Of a stretch of DNA of 64,000 nucleotides, positions 1-9,900 are shown piece after piece. Made by a program: the position numbers and the translations under genes. Source of the DNA: Polyangium sp. 6x1 (GTDB taxonomy: Bacteria; Myxococcota_A; Polyangia; Polyangiales; Polyangiaceae); the NCBI RefSeq assembly GCF_029946515.1, contig NZ_JARZHH010000011.1, forward strand, positions 124,001 through 188,000. Reading direction: 5' to 3'. The notes below the pieces were generated by a model. That model made no database searches, was not told the origin of the DNA, and was given only the letters and a program-made list of their open reading frames with translations. Every line of letters begins with the position of its first letter. Within the stretch, counting starts at the first letter, position 1.

Positions 1-62
1 GCGAACGGCGCGAGCTCGGGGTTGTGCCAGACCTTGGTCTCGTCTTTCCGCATCCGCCGCAT
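1..62 (-). CDS. N-terminal fragment of an unknown protein, cut by the left edge
   Basis: On the minus strand an ATG at 62 is preceded by AAGGA seven bases upstream, a good ribosome binding site. The frame stays open to the edge and reads MRRMRKDETKVWHNPELAPF. The composition and codon use look like real coding sequence rather than a shadow, but only about 20 residues are inside the window, so no family can be named. An upstream in-frame stop lies near position 130, which limits how much earlier it could begin. A second ATG at 53 is possible. Confidence 0.45.
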   Translation of the reverse strand, partial: MRRMRKDETKVWHNPELAPF

Positions 63-542
63 AAATTCGTCCTTGCTGCCGCCGGAGGGAGATGGCTGGG
101 CAGTGCTCGCGGTTCTTGGTCCCGGGACTCATGAGCCCGGAGGCAACGTTCATGCTCGACGTCCGCGCGTCGTTTCGTGCGCGTGCTCCGTGGCACTCGC
201 TCGCTCACGCGCGGGCTCGCCGTGCGGCGCTACCCTTCTGGTTCTCCAAGAACGCTCGTCTGCTTCGAGCCGACCTTTCCCCCGGTGCGGGCCAACTGCG
301 CGGGCGCCTCGGTTGGACTCTGCCCGCCGCCGTCCGAGCGACGGGACGTGCCATGAACGAGGGCGACGTCCGCGCCATCGAGGCGCGCTTGGCGCCGCGA
401 TGGGTGCCCCATCTCTACCACAGGGACCTGTGGAAGCCTCAGAAAATTAGGCCCGCGCACCCACCCCATGACACAACGCGAGACACCGGCGTACCCAGCG
501 TCCCCCGCATGGACGGATGGGCGTCGGTGGAGAGCACGACAC
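63..542. other. 480-base gene-free stretch between divergent genes
   Basis: No frame here looks like a gene: the open frames on both strands have mixed composition and no family resemblance. It should hold the promoters of the leftward gene at 62 and the rightward gene at 543. A dyad at 122-140 (CCGGG-A-CTC, loop AT, GAG-CCCGG) lies about 60 bases upstream of the leftward start and could be an operator. A short frame from the ATG at 354 has normal codon use for about 30 codons; I cannot tell whether it is a gene remnant. Confidence 0.4.
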
Positions 543-2078
543 ATGGTCAGCGGTCGTTACGGTCGGATCAGGCGTAGGGTTGCGTCCACGCTCGCGGCGG
601 TGTTGACGCTCGCGGCGCCCTTCGCCTTCGGCGAGGCGTTCGCAGAGGAAGCGGCGGCGCCGAAGGCGGCGGAGCCCGCGAAGGCAGAGGCGCCCGCGAA
701 GACGGAGAAGGCGCCCGAGGAGCCCAAGAAAACCGCCGCTGCGCCGAAGAAACGCAAGAGCCGCCGCAAGGCCCCGCCGAAGCGCATGGTGCAGGCCGAG
801 CCGAAGACGGCCGAGGCCCCGAACAAGGCCGCGTCGACGAAGGCCAAGCCCGAGCCTGCCACGAAGCCCGCCACGCACGACAAGGGCGCGACCACGACCG
901 CGAGCACGAAAACCGCGGCCGCGAAGAAGTCCGACGGCGCGACCACGACCGCGAGCACGAAGACCGCGGCCGCGAAGAAGTCCGACGGCGCGACCACGAC
1001 CGCGAGTGTGAAGAGCACGGCGCCGGCGGGGAGCACGAAGACCGCGAGCGTGAAGAAGACCGAGGGCGCCGCAGGCGTGTCGCGCTCGAAGAAGGCGTCG
1101 ACGCGGACGCCGAGCAAGAAGCGCAAGGGCACGAAGAAAGCCGAAGCCGAGACGGATCGCCCACCCTGCTTCGCGCCCGCGATCTCGATCGATCGGAACG
1201 GCCTCGAAGGCGAGACGTTCTCGCTCGTCGACTGCAAGGGCAAGGTGCTCGACGAGGCCCGCGAGAAGCTCAGCGTGCTCGCACGGCCCTGGGGCACGCC
1301 GCGGCCCGAGCTCCCGAAGGCGAAGAAACCCGAACCGCGCACGGCAAAGCAGGAGAAGCCGGGCTCGGCCAAGGGCAAGGAAGGCAAGGAGAAGGCGGCG
1401 ACGCCGGCGCTCGCATCCCAGGAGATCGCGCCGAACGTGCGTCTGCTGGATCCGGGGCTCCTGTCGAGGGTCGAGGCGATCGCGAAGCATTTCCCGGGCA
1501 AGGGGATCTCGCTCGTGAGCGGCTACCGCCCGAAGAGCCGGGGCAGCTTGCACCAGAGCGCGCGCGCGCTCGACCTGCGCGTCACGGGCGTGTCGAACGA
1601 GGAGGTCGTCGCGTTCTGCAAGACGATCGCGGACACCGGCTGCGGCTACTACCCGAACAGCTCGTTCGTCCACGTGGACGTGCGCACGCCGGGGACGGGC
1701 TCGGTGACCTGGATCGACGCGTCGGGCCCGGGAGAAACGCCGCGCTACGTGAGCGAGTGGCCGCCGCCGCCCGAGCCCGCGGACGCGCAAGCGACGTCGC
1801 CCGTCGCCGCCGTGGACGAGGCGATGGAGCAGCAGGGCAAGGACGCGCCGGCCTCGAAGGAACAACCCGCGGCGAAGGAACAACCGGCGCCGAAGGAACA
1901 GTCCGCGGCGAAGGAACAACCCGCGGCGCAGGCGCAGCCGCCCACGAACCCCACGGCGCAGCCGCCGGCGGAAAAGGACGAAGATCCGAAGGAAGCCGAC
2001 CCCAGGGATCCGGTGCCTCCGCCGAAGAAGACGCAGCCGACCCCGCCCCCCGCAGCGAAGTCACCGACGGCTCGATAA
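543..2078 (+). CDS. Exported DUF882/M15-like peptidase-fold protein with Lys/Ala-rich repeats
   Basis: The protein has 511 residues from the ATG at 543, which has GGAG nine bases upstream and begins directly with a signal peptide (basic start, then a hydrophobic run ending near AFGEAFA). Residues 30-210 are a low-complexity Lys/Ala/Thr/Pro tract resembling histone H1 tails, including a 17-residue tandem repeat. Residues about 299-390 match the YcbK/DUF882 relatives of the M15 D,D-peptidases: SGYRPKS, HQSARALD (His337 and the following Asp as metal ligands) and FVHVDVR (second His). The C-terminus is again low-complexity, with KEQPA repeats. It probably acts on, or binds, peptidoglycan in the envelope, with the basic tails binding polyanions; that role is inferred. 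An in-frame ATG at 468 would place residues before the signal peptide and is less likely. Confidence 0.8.
   Translation: MVSGRYGRIRRRVASTLAAVLTLAAPFAFGEAFAEEAAAPKAAEPAKAEAPAKTEKAPEEPKKTAAAPKKRKSRRKAPPKRMVQAEPKTAEAPNKAASTKAKPEPATKPATHDKGATTTASTKTAAAKKSDGATTTASTKTAAAKKSDGATTTASVKSTAPAGSTKTASVKKTEGAAGVSRSKKASTRTPSKKRKGTKKAEAETDRPPCFAPAISIDRNGLEGETFSLVDCKGKVLDEAREKLSVLARPWGTPRPELPKAKKPEPRTAKQEKPGSAKGKEGKEKAATPALASQEIAPNVRLLDPGLLSRVEAIAKHFPGKGISLVSGYRPKSRGSLHQSARALDLRVTGVSNEEVVAFCKTIADTGCGYYPNSSFVHVDVRTPGTGSVTWIDASGPGETPRYVSEWPPPPEPADAQATSPVAAVDEAMEQQGKDAPASKEQPAAKEQPAPKEQSAAKEQPAAQAQPPTNPTAQPPAEKDEDPKEADPRDPVPPPKKTQPTPPPAAKSPTAR
885..1013 (+). repeat. 51-base in-frame tandem repeat, about 2.5 copies
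   Basis: Two nearly identical 51-base units (885-935, 936-986) and the first part of a third (987-1013) encode a 17-residue unit rich in Thr, Ala and Lys. The units differ at one silent base, which points to recent duplication. They sit in the linker between the signal peptide and the peptidase-like domain, so copy number could vary without affecting the domain. Confidence 0.8.
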
Positions 2079-2101
2079 CGCCCAGCCGAGGCGCGCGCGC
2101 T

Positions 2102-2560
2102 TCACGGTGTGCTCGTCGGAGCCGCCGGCGCGGTCGCCTCGGACGGGAACCGGAACTGCGCCAGCACGGCGAGTTGGTCCGGCGCGGCGACGGGTTTTCC
2201 GCCGAGCGCGCCCGTGACGCACGTCGCATCGACGCCTTCCGTCACGACCTTGCCGATCGTGCCCTTCTCGACGCGAAACCAGATGCCCACGTTCTCGCCG
2301 CGCTGCCCGGCTTTCACCATCTCCGGGCAGAGCTCGACCGCCGCGTGCAGGGCTGCGCCGATCACCGGGACGAGCGGCGCGAGGTCGGTCCCTTTGGTCA
2401 CGGCGACGGCGATTTCATAGTCCGGCACCCCGCGCTTCGTCTCCATCCGAAGGCCGATCGGCTCTCCATACTCGACTTCGGGCTCCCGGGGCTCCGAGCG
2501 GCATGCGGAGGAAAGGACGAACAGGAGCGCGAGCCCTACCCACGAGGTTCGGTGTTTCAT
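2102..2560 (-). CDS. Small lipoprotein of unknown function
   Basis: Starting at the ATG at 2560 the protein has 152 residues, with a short basic start, a hydrophobic run and a lipobox (LSSAC), so it is predicted to be a lipoprotein. The mature part has two further Cys residues (near AVELC and DATC) that could form a disulfide, and it ends in a Pro/Ala/Thr tail. I recognise no family. A longer reading from 2614 would put a basic, non-coding-like stretch before the signal peptide. The gene is convergent with the DUF882 gene, about 20 bases between stops. Confidence 0.65.
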   Translation of the reverse strand: MKHRTSWVGLALLFVLSSACRSEPREPEVEYGEPIGLRMETKRGVPDYEIAVAVTKGTDLAPLVPVIGAALHAAVELCPEMVKAGQRGENVGIWFRVEKGTIGKVVTEGVDATCVTGALGGKPVAAPDQLAVLAQFRFPSEATAPAAPTSTP

Positions 2561-2632
2561 GCGGAATACGATCCGGGCGTCGCGCCGTCGGCGGCGCCGG
2601 GCGCATCCGCACATATCACAGACCCCGGGCGA

Positions 2633-3211
2633 TCAGGCCGAGCGATGTTCGAGGGCGACGCCGGCCGGGGCGGCGAGGACGTCGGCGAAGGCGTGTTCGA
2701 ACTCGTCGATCAAGGGGTGCGGCGGCAGGCGCACGATGCGCTCGCGCAGCGCGCGGAAGCCGGCGATCTGAGTGTCGCGGCCGCGGCGGAACATGGGCCA
2801 GGGGTCGCCGTGGGTGGTCGCGCAGACGACGATCGATTGGAAGTTGTCGATCTTGTCCGCAATGGTGATGGCCTGGGCGTCCCAGGGGTTCTTCGCGAAT
2901 TGCTCGAGGTAGCGCTGTTTGCGCTCCTCCCAGGCGAACGACTTCGCGGGCTCGGTCACGGCGAGCACGAGATCGGCGACGCGGCGCCCGAAGAGCCGCG
3001 TGATGTCCTCGGCCGTCGCGCCGGTGTCCTCGATGGCGTCGTGCAGCGCCCCCGCCGCGATGACCTCTTCGTCGAAGCCATGCTTCGCGAGGAGGACCGC
3101 GACGCCGGCCAGATGGCTCACGTACGGCACGTCGACGCCGGGGTACTTGCGCTTCTGTCCCCGATGCCAAACCGCCGCCTGATCGAGCGCGCGCTTGAGG
3201 AGGGGCGTCAT
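2633..3211 (-). CDS. HD-domain phosphohydrolase, small (p)ppGpp-hydrolase-like
   Basis: This 192-residue protein has the metal-binding HD pattern of the SpoT/Mesh1 hydrolases: an early His (VSHL), the HDAIEDT motif and a later Asp (ADKIDN). Single-domain SpoT-like enzymes hydrolyse (p)ppGpp or related nucleotides in the cytoplasm. There is no synthetase or TGS domain, and the length fits a stand-alone small hydrolase. The start at 3211 gives MTPLLKRALDQAAVWHRGQKRK, a typical N-terminal helix for this fold. It lies on the same strand as addAB but is separated from addA by over 220 bases, so a separate promoter is likely. Substrate is inferred. Confidence 0.75.
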   Translation of the reverse strand: MTPLLKRALDQAAVWHRGQKRKYPGVDVPYVSHLAGVAVLLAKHGFDEEVIAAGALHDAIEDTGATAEDITRLFGRRVADLVLAVTEPAKSFAWEERKQRYLEQFAKNPWDAQAITIADKIDNFQSIVVCATTHGDPWPMFRRGRDTQIAGFRALRERIVRLPPHPLIDEFEHAFADVLAAPAGVALEHRSA

Positions 3212-3437
3212 GCCTGGAATCTAGTGTCCGGAAGGCCATTCGGCGAGCGCCGAGCGCGCGCGTCTCGACAACTTCACGCCGCCGTCAAGCCGGCGCGCCT
3301 GCTTCGGGCCGCCTCGACCCAAGGACATGTGCGGGGCCTGCCGCGCCGGGCAAAATCGCCCGGACGGACATGAACACGCTGGAAAACCCGGCGCGCGGGC
3401 GAGCTTTGGAGGTACGCCCGTCCTCTCCAGATTCGAT

Positions 3438-6400
3438 TCAAACCCGTAACAAAATGGCCGCGCACGCCTCGCCGGTCGCTCGGCCGATCGCCGTCGCATA
3501 CAGCGACACCTGCCGCCGATACACGGGCCCCGCCCGGTCGATCTCGCGGTCCGTCTTGAAATCGACCACGGTCCATCCGCTCGGCTCGCGAAACGCGAGG
3601 TCGACGATGCCCTCGATCAGCGTCCCGTCCTCGGCCATCAGGCTGAGCGGCGTCTCTCGCCGGCATTCGCCCCGCGCCTCGGCCGCGCGTGCCCTCTCGA
3701 TCACCGGATGCGCGAGCGCGAGGATCACCGCGCGCACCGCCGCCGCCTCCTCGATCTCCGTCGCGCCGAAGAGCCGCGCCGCGAGCGCCGCCGCCTGCTC
3801 CACGACATCGCGGTCGGCCGACAGCGGGACCTGCGCGAGCACCGCATGCACGAGCTCGCCGAAGCGAGCCCCGCCCGGCCGGCCGGCCTCGCGACCGACG
3901 TCGAGGATCGGCACGTCGAGGGCAGGTGCTTCGTTCGAGGTCTCGGCTCGCTCCGTGACCGTCTGGACCGCGTAGAGCGGCCGCGCTCCGCGCTCCCGAT
4001 CGGCCGCACGCTCCCGCGCCCAGCGGCGGTACGTCTCGAGGTCCTCTTCCACGCGGCCGACGGGCGCGTCCTTGCGCAGCATGTCCTCGCGGCGCACGCC
4101 GAACGCAGGCTCGCGCGCGAGGTCGAGGCGCGTCACGTCCCACCACACGACGTCGCGGCCGTCGGGCAAACGATATCCGCCCGGACAAACCGTCGCCGGC
4201 CCGCGTGACACACCTGTCGGCCGCGACAGGACCGTATCGTCGCCGAACGGCGGACAGCCGGGCGCCGCGTCCTCGGAAGGCGTTGCGCCGGACGGAGGCG
4301 CGATCGCGGCGTGGATCGGCCCGATCCACGACTGCTCGGGGAAGCGCGGATCGTCGCCCACGGCCGGCACGACGACGAGGTCGCGCGCGCGCGTCGCGGC
4401 CACGTACACGAGCCGCGTGCCTTCGGCCTCGTCGCGCCGCATCTCCAGCGCCTCGTGCTCCACGAGATCCCAGGGCGCGACGCTCCCGAGCCGCAGCGCG
4501 CAGAGCGAGCGCGAGGCGTCGACGTAGCGGCTCACCGCTTGCGCGCCGAGGCGCGCGGTGACGTCGGCGAGCACCACGACGGGGAATTCGAGGCCCTTGG
4601 CTCGATGCGCCGTCATGATCCGCACGCCGTCGCCGCCCTCTTCGAGGATCGGCGCTTCGGGCGCGCGGCCGCGCTCGGCGTCCTCTTCGAGTTGCTCGAC
4701 GAACGCGCGGAACGACGTGCCGCCCGATGCTTCGTAGGCGCGCCCGAGCTCGGCGATGTGCAGCACGTTGGCGAGCGCGCGTTCGCCCGAGGGGCGCAGG
4801 GCAAACCCCACGCAGGCGCGTGTCGCGTCGCAAAGCTCGGTCACCGTCGTCTCGATCGGCCGCGCGTTTCGACCCTCGGAGAGCCTCGCGAGCAGCGCGA
4901 GCGCCGCGGCGATCGGAGCGAGGTGCGGCGGCAGCGGGGCCTCGGGGATCCGTTGGGGGGAAAGCTTCCCGTAGGTGAAACGGTATTCGAGCAGCGCCTC
5001 GTCGCCGACGGCGAAGAGCGAGCCCCGCAGCGTCGCGAACACGGCGAGCTCGTCCTCGGGCCGCTCGATCGCGCGCAGCGCCGCGAGCATCGTCTCGACC
5101 TCCTCGCGGGCGTAAAACGACTTTCCGCCGACGAGCACGTGCGGGATGCCGCGCGCTTCGAGGGCCTCGACGTAGGCGCGCGTGACGTCCTCGCCGTGGC
5201 TCTCGAAGCGACGGAAGACGAGACAAACATGCCGCGCCGCGACGGGGACGAGCTCGCCTGGCTGATCTCGCTCGGTCACCTTCCAGCCGCTCTCGTGCAA
5301 GAGCCAATCGAGGTACGCGCCCACCGCGGCAGGCACGCTCTCTTCGACCGCGGCCGAGGTGAGCCGCTGCTTGCCGTACGGCTCGGGCACGGGCACGCAC
5401 ACGATCGACGGCTGCCCCGCGATGGCCTTTCGCGCGGGCCGGAGCGGCACGTACCGCGCGGAGAGCGCCTCGCGATCGCCCACCATCACGGGCGCGAAAG
5501 CGGCGTTCACGAGCTTCTGGATCGCGGGCACCGATCGGAAGCTCGTGCTGAGCTCCACGAAGAGCGCGCCGCGCCGGACGAGCAGCTCCTTGACCTCCTC
5601 GTACACGGAGAGATCGGCCCTTCGAAACCGGTAGATCGCCTGCTTCGGATCCCCGACGAGGAAGAGCTTTCCGGGCACGGGCTGCACGTCGCGGTAGGCG
5701 CGGACGCTCGGATCGTCGGCCGCGAGCAGCATGAGGATCTCGGCCTGGAGCGGGTCCGTGTCCTGGAACTCGTCGACGAAGATGCAGCGATAACGCTCCT
5801 GGAACGCGCGGCGCACCTCGCCTTGATCGCGCACGAGGTCGCGCGTGCAGACGAGCAGATCCTCGAAGTCGAGCGCGCCCACCTCGGCCTTGCGCGCCTG
5901 GTACGTCGCGACGAGCGCGCCGAGCTCCTCCTGCAAGAGCGCGGCGAGATCCCCGTCGGCCGCGCGCTGAAAGCCTTCGAGCGAGGCCACGAGCGCCGCG
6001 TGCGCCGCGAGCAGATCGGCCCGCGTCGTGTGCGCTCCGTAGCGTGATCCCGCGCCGCGGCGCGGGCGCATGAAGTCGCGTTGCCGGCCGAGCGCGCAGA
6101 GCTCGGCCTCGATCTCGTCGCGGTCCCAGTGATGTTCGCCCTCGGCGCGCAGGCGCGTGACGAGCGCGCGCGCTGGCTCGGTGTCGCGGTGCAGCGGATC
6201 GTTTCCGTGGAGCGCGCCCTCGCTCCCCTCGGCGAAGGCCGACATCTCCGCGAGGATCGCGTCGACGGCGCGGTCCCGATCGAACGCGGGACGCTGCCAG
6301 CGCGCGGTGAAATGTCGCCAGGCGATGAGCTCCTGTCCGGCGCGGCGCAGCCGCTCGATCGGCCCGGGGCCGTGCTCGCGCCGCCGCAGGAGCCTGCGAA

Positions 6401-6905
6401 CGCCTTCGGGCGGGCGACCGAGGATCTGCTCGAGCCACCGATGGAACGCCTCGCCGTAGCGTCGATCCGCCTCGGCCTCGGTCATCACGCGGAAGGCCGG
6501 ATCGACGCCCGCCTCGACGGGACGCTCGCGCAAGAGGTCCGCGCAGAACCCGTGGATCGTGCTGATGCGCGCCTCTTCCAGGTGCGCGAGCGCCCGCTCC
6601 AGGTTCGCGCGCTTTTCCTCGTCCGGGGCGAGCCTCCGCGCGCGCTCGATCCCGCTGCGCAGCCGGAGCTTGAGCTCACCGGCCGCCTTCTCGGTGAACG
6701 TGACCGCGACGATCTCCTCGATCTCCGCGCGCCCCTCGGCGAGCACGGCGACCATGCGCAGCACGAGCTCGGTCGTCTTGCCCGTGCCGGCCGCGGCCTC
6801 GACGATCATCGTGCTGCCGAGCGCGCCGCGGATCAGCGCGCGCGCCTCCGCGTCGGCGAGCCCCTCGCCTTGCAGCGCCTCGAACGCGATCGCGCCCTCG
6901 GTCAC
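3438..6905 (-). CDS. addA: AddA-type helicase-nuclease (UvrD/RecB family)
   Basis: This 1155-residue protein has the full superfamily 1A helicase set: Walker A AAAGTGKTT at about 37-45, Walker B FVDEFQDTDP, the QxxR-type motif GDPKQAIYRFR, TAHRAKGLEFP and YVAATRARD. It ends in a RecB-type nuclease domain with GIVD and VVDFKTDRE. That makes it the helicase-nuclease subunit of an AddAB complex, which processes double-strand breaks for recombination. Length is typical of AddA. Its ATG overlaps the stop of the upstream gene by four bases (ATGA), so the two are translationally coupled. A RecB assignment is less likely because the partner is AddB-like and no recC or recD is nearby. Confidence 0.88.
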   Translation of the reverse strand: MTEGAIAFEALQGEGLADAEARALIRGALGSTMIVEAAAGTGKTTELVLRMVAVLAEGRAEIEEIVAVTFTEKAAGELKLRLRSGIERARRLAPDEEKRANLERALAHLEEARISTIHGFCADLLRERPVEAGVDPAFRVMTEAEADRRYGEAFHRWLEQILGRPPEGVRRLLRRREHGPGPIERLRRAGQELIAWRHFTARWQRPAFDRDRAVDAILAEMSAFAEGSEGALHGNDPLHRDTEPARALVTRLRAEGEHHWDRDEIEAELCALGRQRDFMRPRRGAGSRYGAHTTRADLLAAHAALVASLEGFQRAADGDLAALLQEELGALVATYQARKAEVGALDFEDLLVCTRDLVRDQGEVRRAFQERYRCIFVDEFQDTDPLQAEILMLLAADDPSVRAYRDVQPVPGKLFLVGDPKQAIYRFRRADLSVYEEVKELLVRRGALFVELSTSFRSVPAIQKLVNAAFAPVMVGDREALSARYVPLRPARKAIAGQPSIVCVPVPEPYGKQRLTSAAVEESVPAAVGAYLDWLLHESGWKVTERDQPGELVPVAARHVCLVFRRFESHGEDVTRAYVEALEARGIPHVLVGGKSFYAREEVETMLAALRAIERPEDELAVFATLRGSLFAVGDEALLEYRFTYGKLSPQRIPEAPLPPHLAPIAAALALLARLSEGRNARPIETTVTELCDATRACVGFALRPSGERALANVLHIAELGRAYEASGGTSFRAFVEQLEEDAERGRAPEAPILEEGGDGVRIMTAHRAKGLEFPVVVLADVTARLGAQAVSRYVDASRSLCALRLGSVAPWDLVEHEALEMRRDEAEGTRLVYVAATRARDLVVVPAVGDDPRFPEQSWIGPIHAAIAPPSGATPSEDAAPGCPPFGDDTVLSRPTGVSRGPATVCPGGYRLPDGRDVVWWDVTRLDLAREPAFGVRREDMLRKDAPVGRVEEDLETYRRWARERAADRERGARPLYAVQTVTERAETSNEAPALDVPILDVGREAGRPGGARFGELVHAVLAQVPLSADRDVVEQAAALAARLFGATEIEEAAAVRAVILALAHPVIERARAAEARGECRRETPLSLMAEDGTLIEGIVDLAFREPSGWTVVDFKTDREIDRAGPVYRRQVSLYATAIGRATGEACAAILLRV

Positions 6906-9900
6906 GGCTCACCTCGGAGCACGCGCAGCCGCGTGAACAGCGCGCCGCCGTCGAGCGAGGTCTCGTCCTTGCGCGCCGCGCGCCTCTCCTCATGCGGCCC
7001 GCACACGAGTGTGTAGCCGCACGTGTCACACGCGCCCGGCCTCGGCGCGGGCGGGAAAAACCCTTTGTCGATCGCATCGTCCACGAGCGAAAGGACCTCG
7101 ATGGCCTTCGCGCGCGCCGCCTCGTCGACCTCGATCACGTGCTCGGCATACCCGCCGCGCGCGGTGCAGAACGACAAACACGCGTCCGTCACCGGCTCCT
7201 TCCACACCGCCTCGTACGCGAGGGCGTAGAGCACCGGCTGCAGCACCTCGCCGCCGTCGATCACGAGCCCCGGCCGCGCGAAGTTCGCCCCTGTCTTCAC
7301 GTCGGTCACGCGCGCGTGCCCCGTCGCCGCGTGCCGCTCCACCACGTCGATCGCGCCGTGCAGCAAGTACTGCGCATTCGACGCTTGGGCCCGGATCACC
7401 GCGGCCTCGACCACGCTGCGCGGATCCTCGTGCTCGTGCGGCGGCAGCCCGAACGCGAGATCGTACCGCACCGGCCAGACGAGCCAGCTCTGATCGGCCA
7501 CGCGCGCGAGCCACGCGTGGAGCTCCACCCGCGCGCGTTCGATCTCGTCGCGGAACACGCTCTCCACCGGCGGCAGCGTACGCTCCTCGTGCTCGCGCGC
7601 CGCTGCGTCGAGCCGCTCGTCGAGCACCGCCTCGGCCCGCGACAAACCTTCCGGCCCGAACGGCAAGGCCCCTTCCCGCTCCAGCGCCGCGAGCGTCTCG
7701 GCTTGCACGCGGTGAAACAAGACGCCCCGCGAGATCGGATCGAGCCTGTCGGGCGAGCCTCTCCGCTCGCGCGCCGGCAGCCGGTGGATCGCCGCCAGCA
7801 AGAACCGATACGGGCACGCCGCGAACTTCTCGAGCGCCGTCACCGCATACGGCCTCGCGTGGAGCCGGCTCGCCGCGAGCACCGCCGCCGTCGCCGCCGT
7901 CTTGCGCACGATGCCGTCGTGGTGCGTCACGGGTTTGTCCCAACGCGCCGACCGCGCGCGAAGCGAGCGCGCGAGGTGCGGGTTCAGGTCGAGCAAGTAC
8001 TGCGCGCGCCCCGCCGCCTCGGCCTCTTCGCCTCCGTGCAGGAGCCGCCCCAGCATCGCGAGATCGTGCTCGGCGTCGTCGATCGCGTCCGCGGGCTCGG
8101 CCGGCGCGGGCCACGCGAGCCGCGCGCCCGACGCACTCGCCGCATCTCGCTCCAGCGCGTCGTGGTCGGGCAGCGTCCCCGTCGTCGCGCGCCTGACGTC
8201 GAGCCCGTAAAACGAAGGCACGCGCGGCCGCCCCGCCGCCACCTCGACGCGCGGATACGAAAGGTGCACACGCTCCCGCGCGGCACCCACGGACAAACGC
8301 AGAAGCAGCCGCTCGTTGCGGCTCCGATCCGCCTGCGTCCGCAGCGCCTTCGAGATCGCTCGCCGGTCGCCGTCGAGCAGGATCGGATCCTCGCGCGGCG
8401 CCTCCGGAAAGAGCCGCTCCGCGAGCCCGGGGACGAACACCACAGCGAACGATCGTCCTCGCGCGAGCTCCGGCGTCCCCACGAACACCGCGCCGTACCG
8501 CCTCCCCGACGGCGGCGTCACGCGTGACCCGAGCCGACCTTCGAGCACGCGCCGCACCTCGTCGAACGACACCGCCGGCAGCTCCGCCATCGGCGCGAGC
8601 TCGCTGAGCGCGGAGAGCACGTCCTCGGGCTGCTCCAGCGCCATCCGCGCGAGCTTGCCGAGCTCCTCGATCCACACGCCCCAGCTCCCATGATCGGGCA
8701 GCGACGCGAGCGCCTCGACGAGCGGCAGCGCGAACCGCGTGAGCTCGGAGAGCGCCTCGATCTCGCGCTCCACCGTCTCGATCCGCGGCGAGCTCGGATC
8801 CCGCCGCCGGAGCAGCGCGAGCTCGCGTTCGAACGCCTTCCCGAGCGCCGCGAGCCGCTCGGCCCATCGCTCCTTGCGCCCCACGATCGACGCCTTCGTG
8901 AGCAGCCGCTCCCACCCGATCGGCGCGGATCGCGCGGGCACACGCGCGCCCTCACGCGCCGCTTGCTCCCGACGCATCCGCTGCGCCGTCGGCTCGCCTT
9001 CGAGCAGCGCGCCGAAGAGATCGGCCCGCGGCATCAACGGCCGCGGCGCCGCCTCCGCCGGAGCGTCCTCCTTCGGCATCGGCGCGAGCGACAGGTACTC
9101 GGCGAAGCGCCGCGGCGACAGATCCTCGGCGCGACATGCGAGCAGCGCGAGGAACGCGCGCCCCGACGGATCCGGCCGCGCGGCGCCGATCGCGAAGTGC
9201 GCCGGGATCTTCGCGCGACGCAGCGCGCTCTCGAGCAGCGCCGCGTACGTGTCGGGCGCGCGCAGGAACACCGCGATGTCGTCGAAGGGCACGCCTCGTC
9301 GCGCCTCCGCGAGGATCCGACGCGTGATCTCCACGCACTCGCGCCCCTCGCCCGGCGCCGAGAAAAACGACACGTCCTCGCCCGCCTCCGCGGCCGGCAG
9401 CTCCGCGGCGGCGAACAGGTATTGATGCAGCCGCGACAGCGACGCGTGCGACCGCTCGCTCCGATCCGTCACGACCTCCGAAGCCAGCGCCGCGAGCGCA
9501 TCCACCGCGCGATCATCCCCCGTCGGCGCCGTCGCGAACGCGACCTCCGCCGCGGCCACGAGCTCCGCGACGAACCTCTCTTCGAGCCGCGACGCGATCG
9601 GCACGTCGAGCAAGAGCAGCCGCGACGAACGAATCTCGCGCGCCTCGCGCACGGCCGCCGTCGCCGCCGCGAGCACCTCCGCGCGATCGGCGATCCGCGC
9701 CCGCTCCCGCTGCTCGTCGTAGCGACGCGCGAGCTCGCGTAGATCGCGGCTCCTCGGATCGTCTCCTCGGATCTCCGCGGGCCCGATGCCCTCCACGCGC
9801 AGCTCGCTCAACGTCGCCGCGAGCGTGCCCGCGAAGCTCGGCGTCCGCGCGACCGGCGCGAAATATCCGAGCGCGCCCGCTTCGAGCGCACTCGCCACCG

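Noticed and set aside
92-577. Rightward frames before the DUF882 gene
   Set aside because: Mixed composition and no signal or domain; they would overlap the better-supported start at 543.
447-1919. Long leftward frame opposite the DUF882 gene
   Set aside because: Arg/Leu/Ala-rich low-complexity antisense of a Lys/Ala-rich gene, without a start or conserved domain.
3274-6438. Very long Arg-rich leftward frame in addA in another phase
   Set aside because: Its sequence is a GC-driven shadow; the 3438-6905 frame carries all helicase and nuclease motifs.
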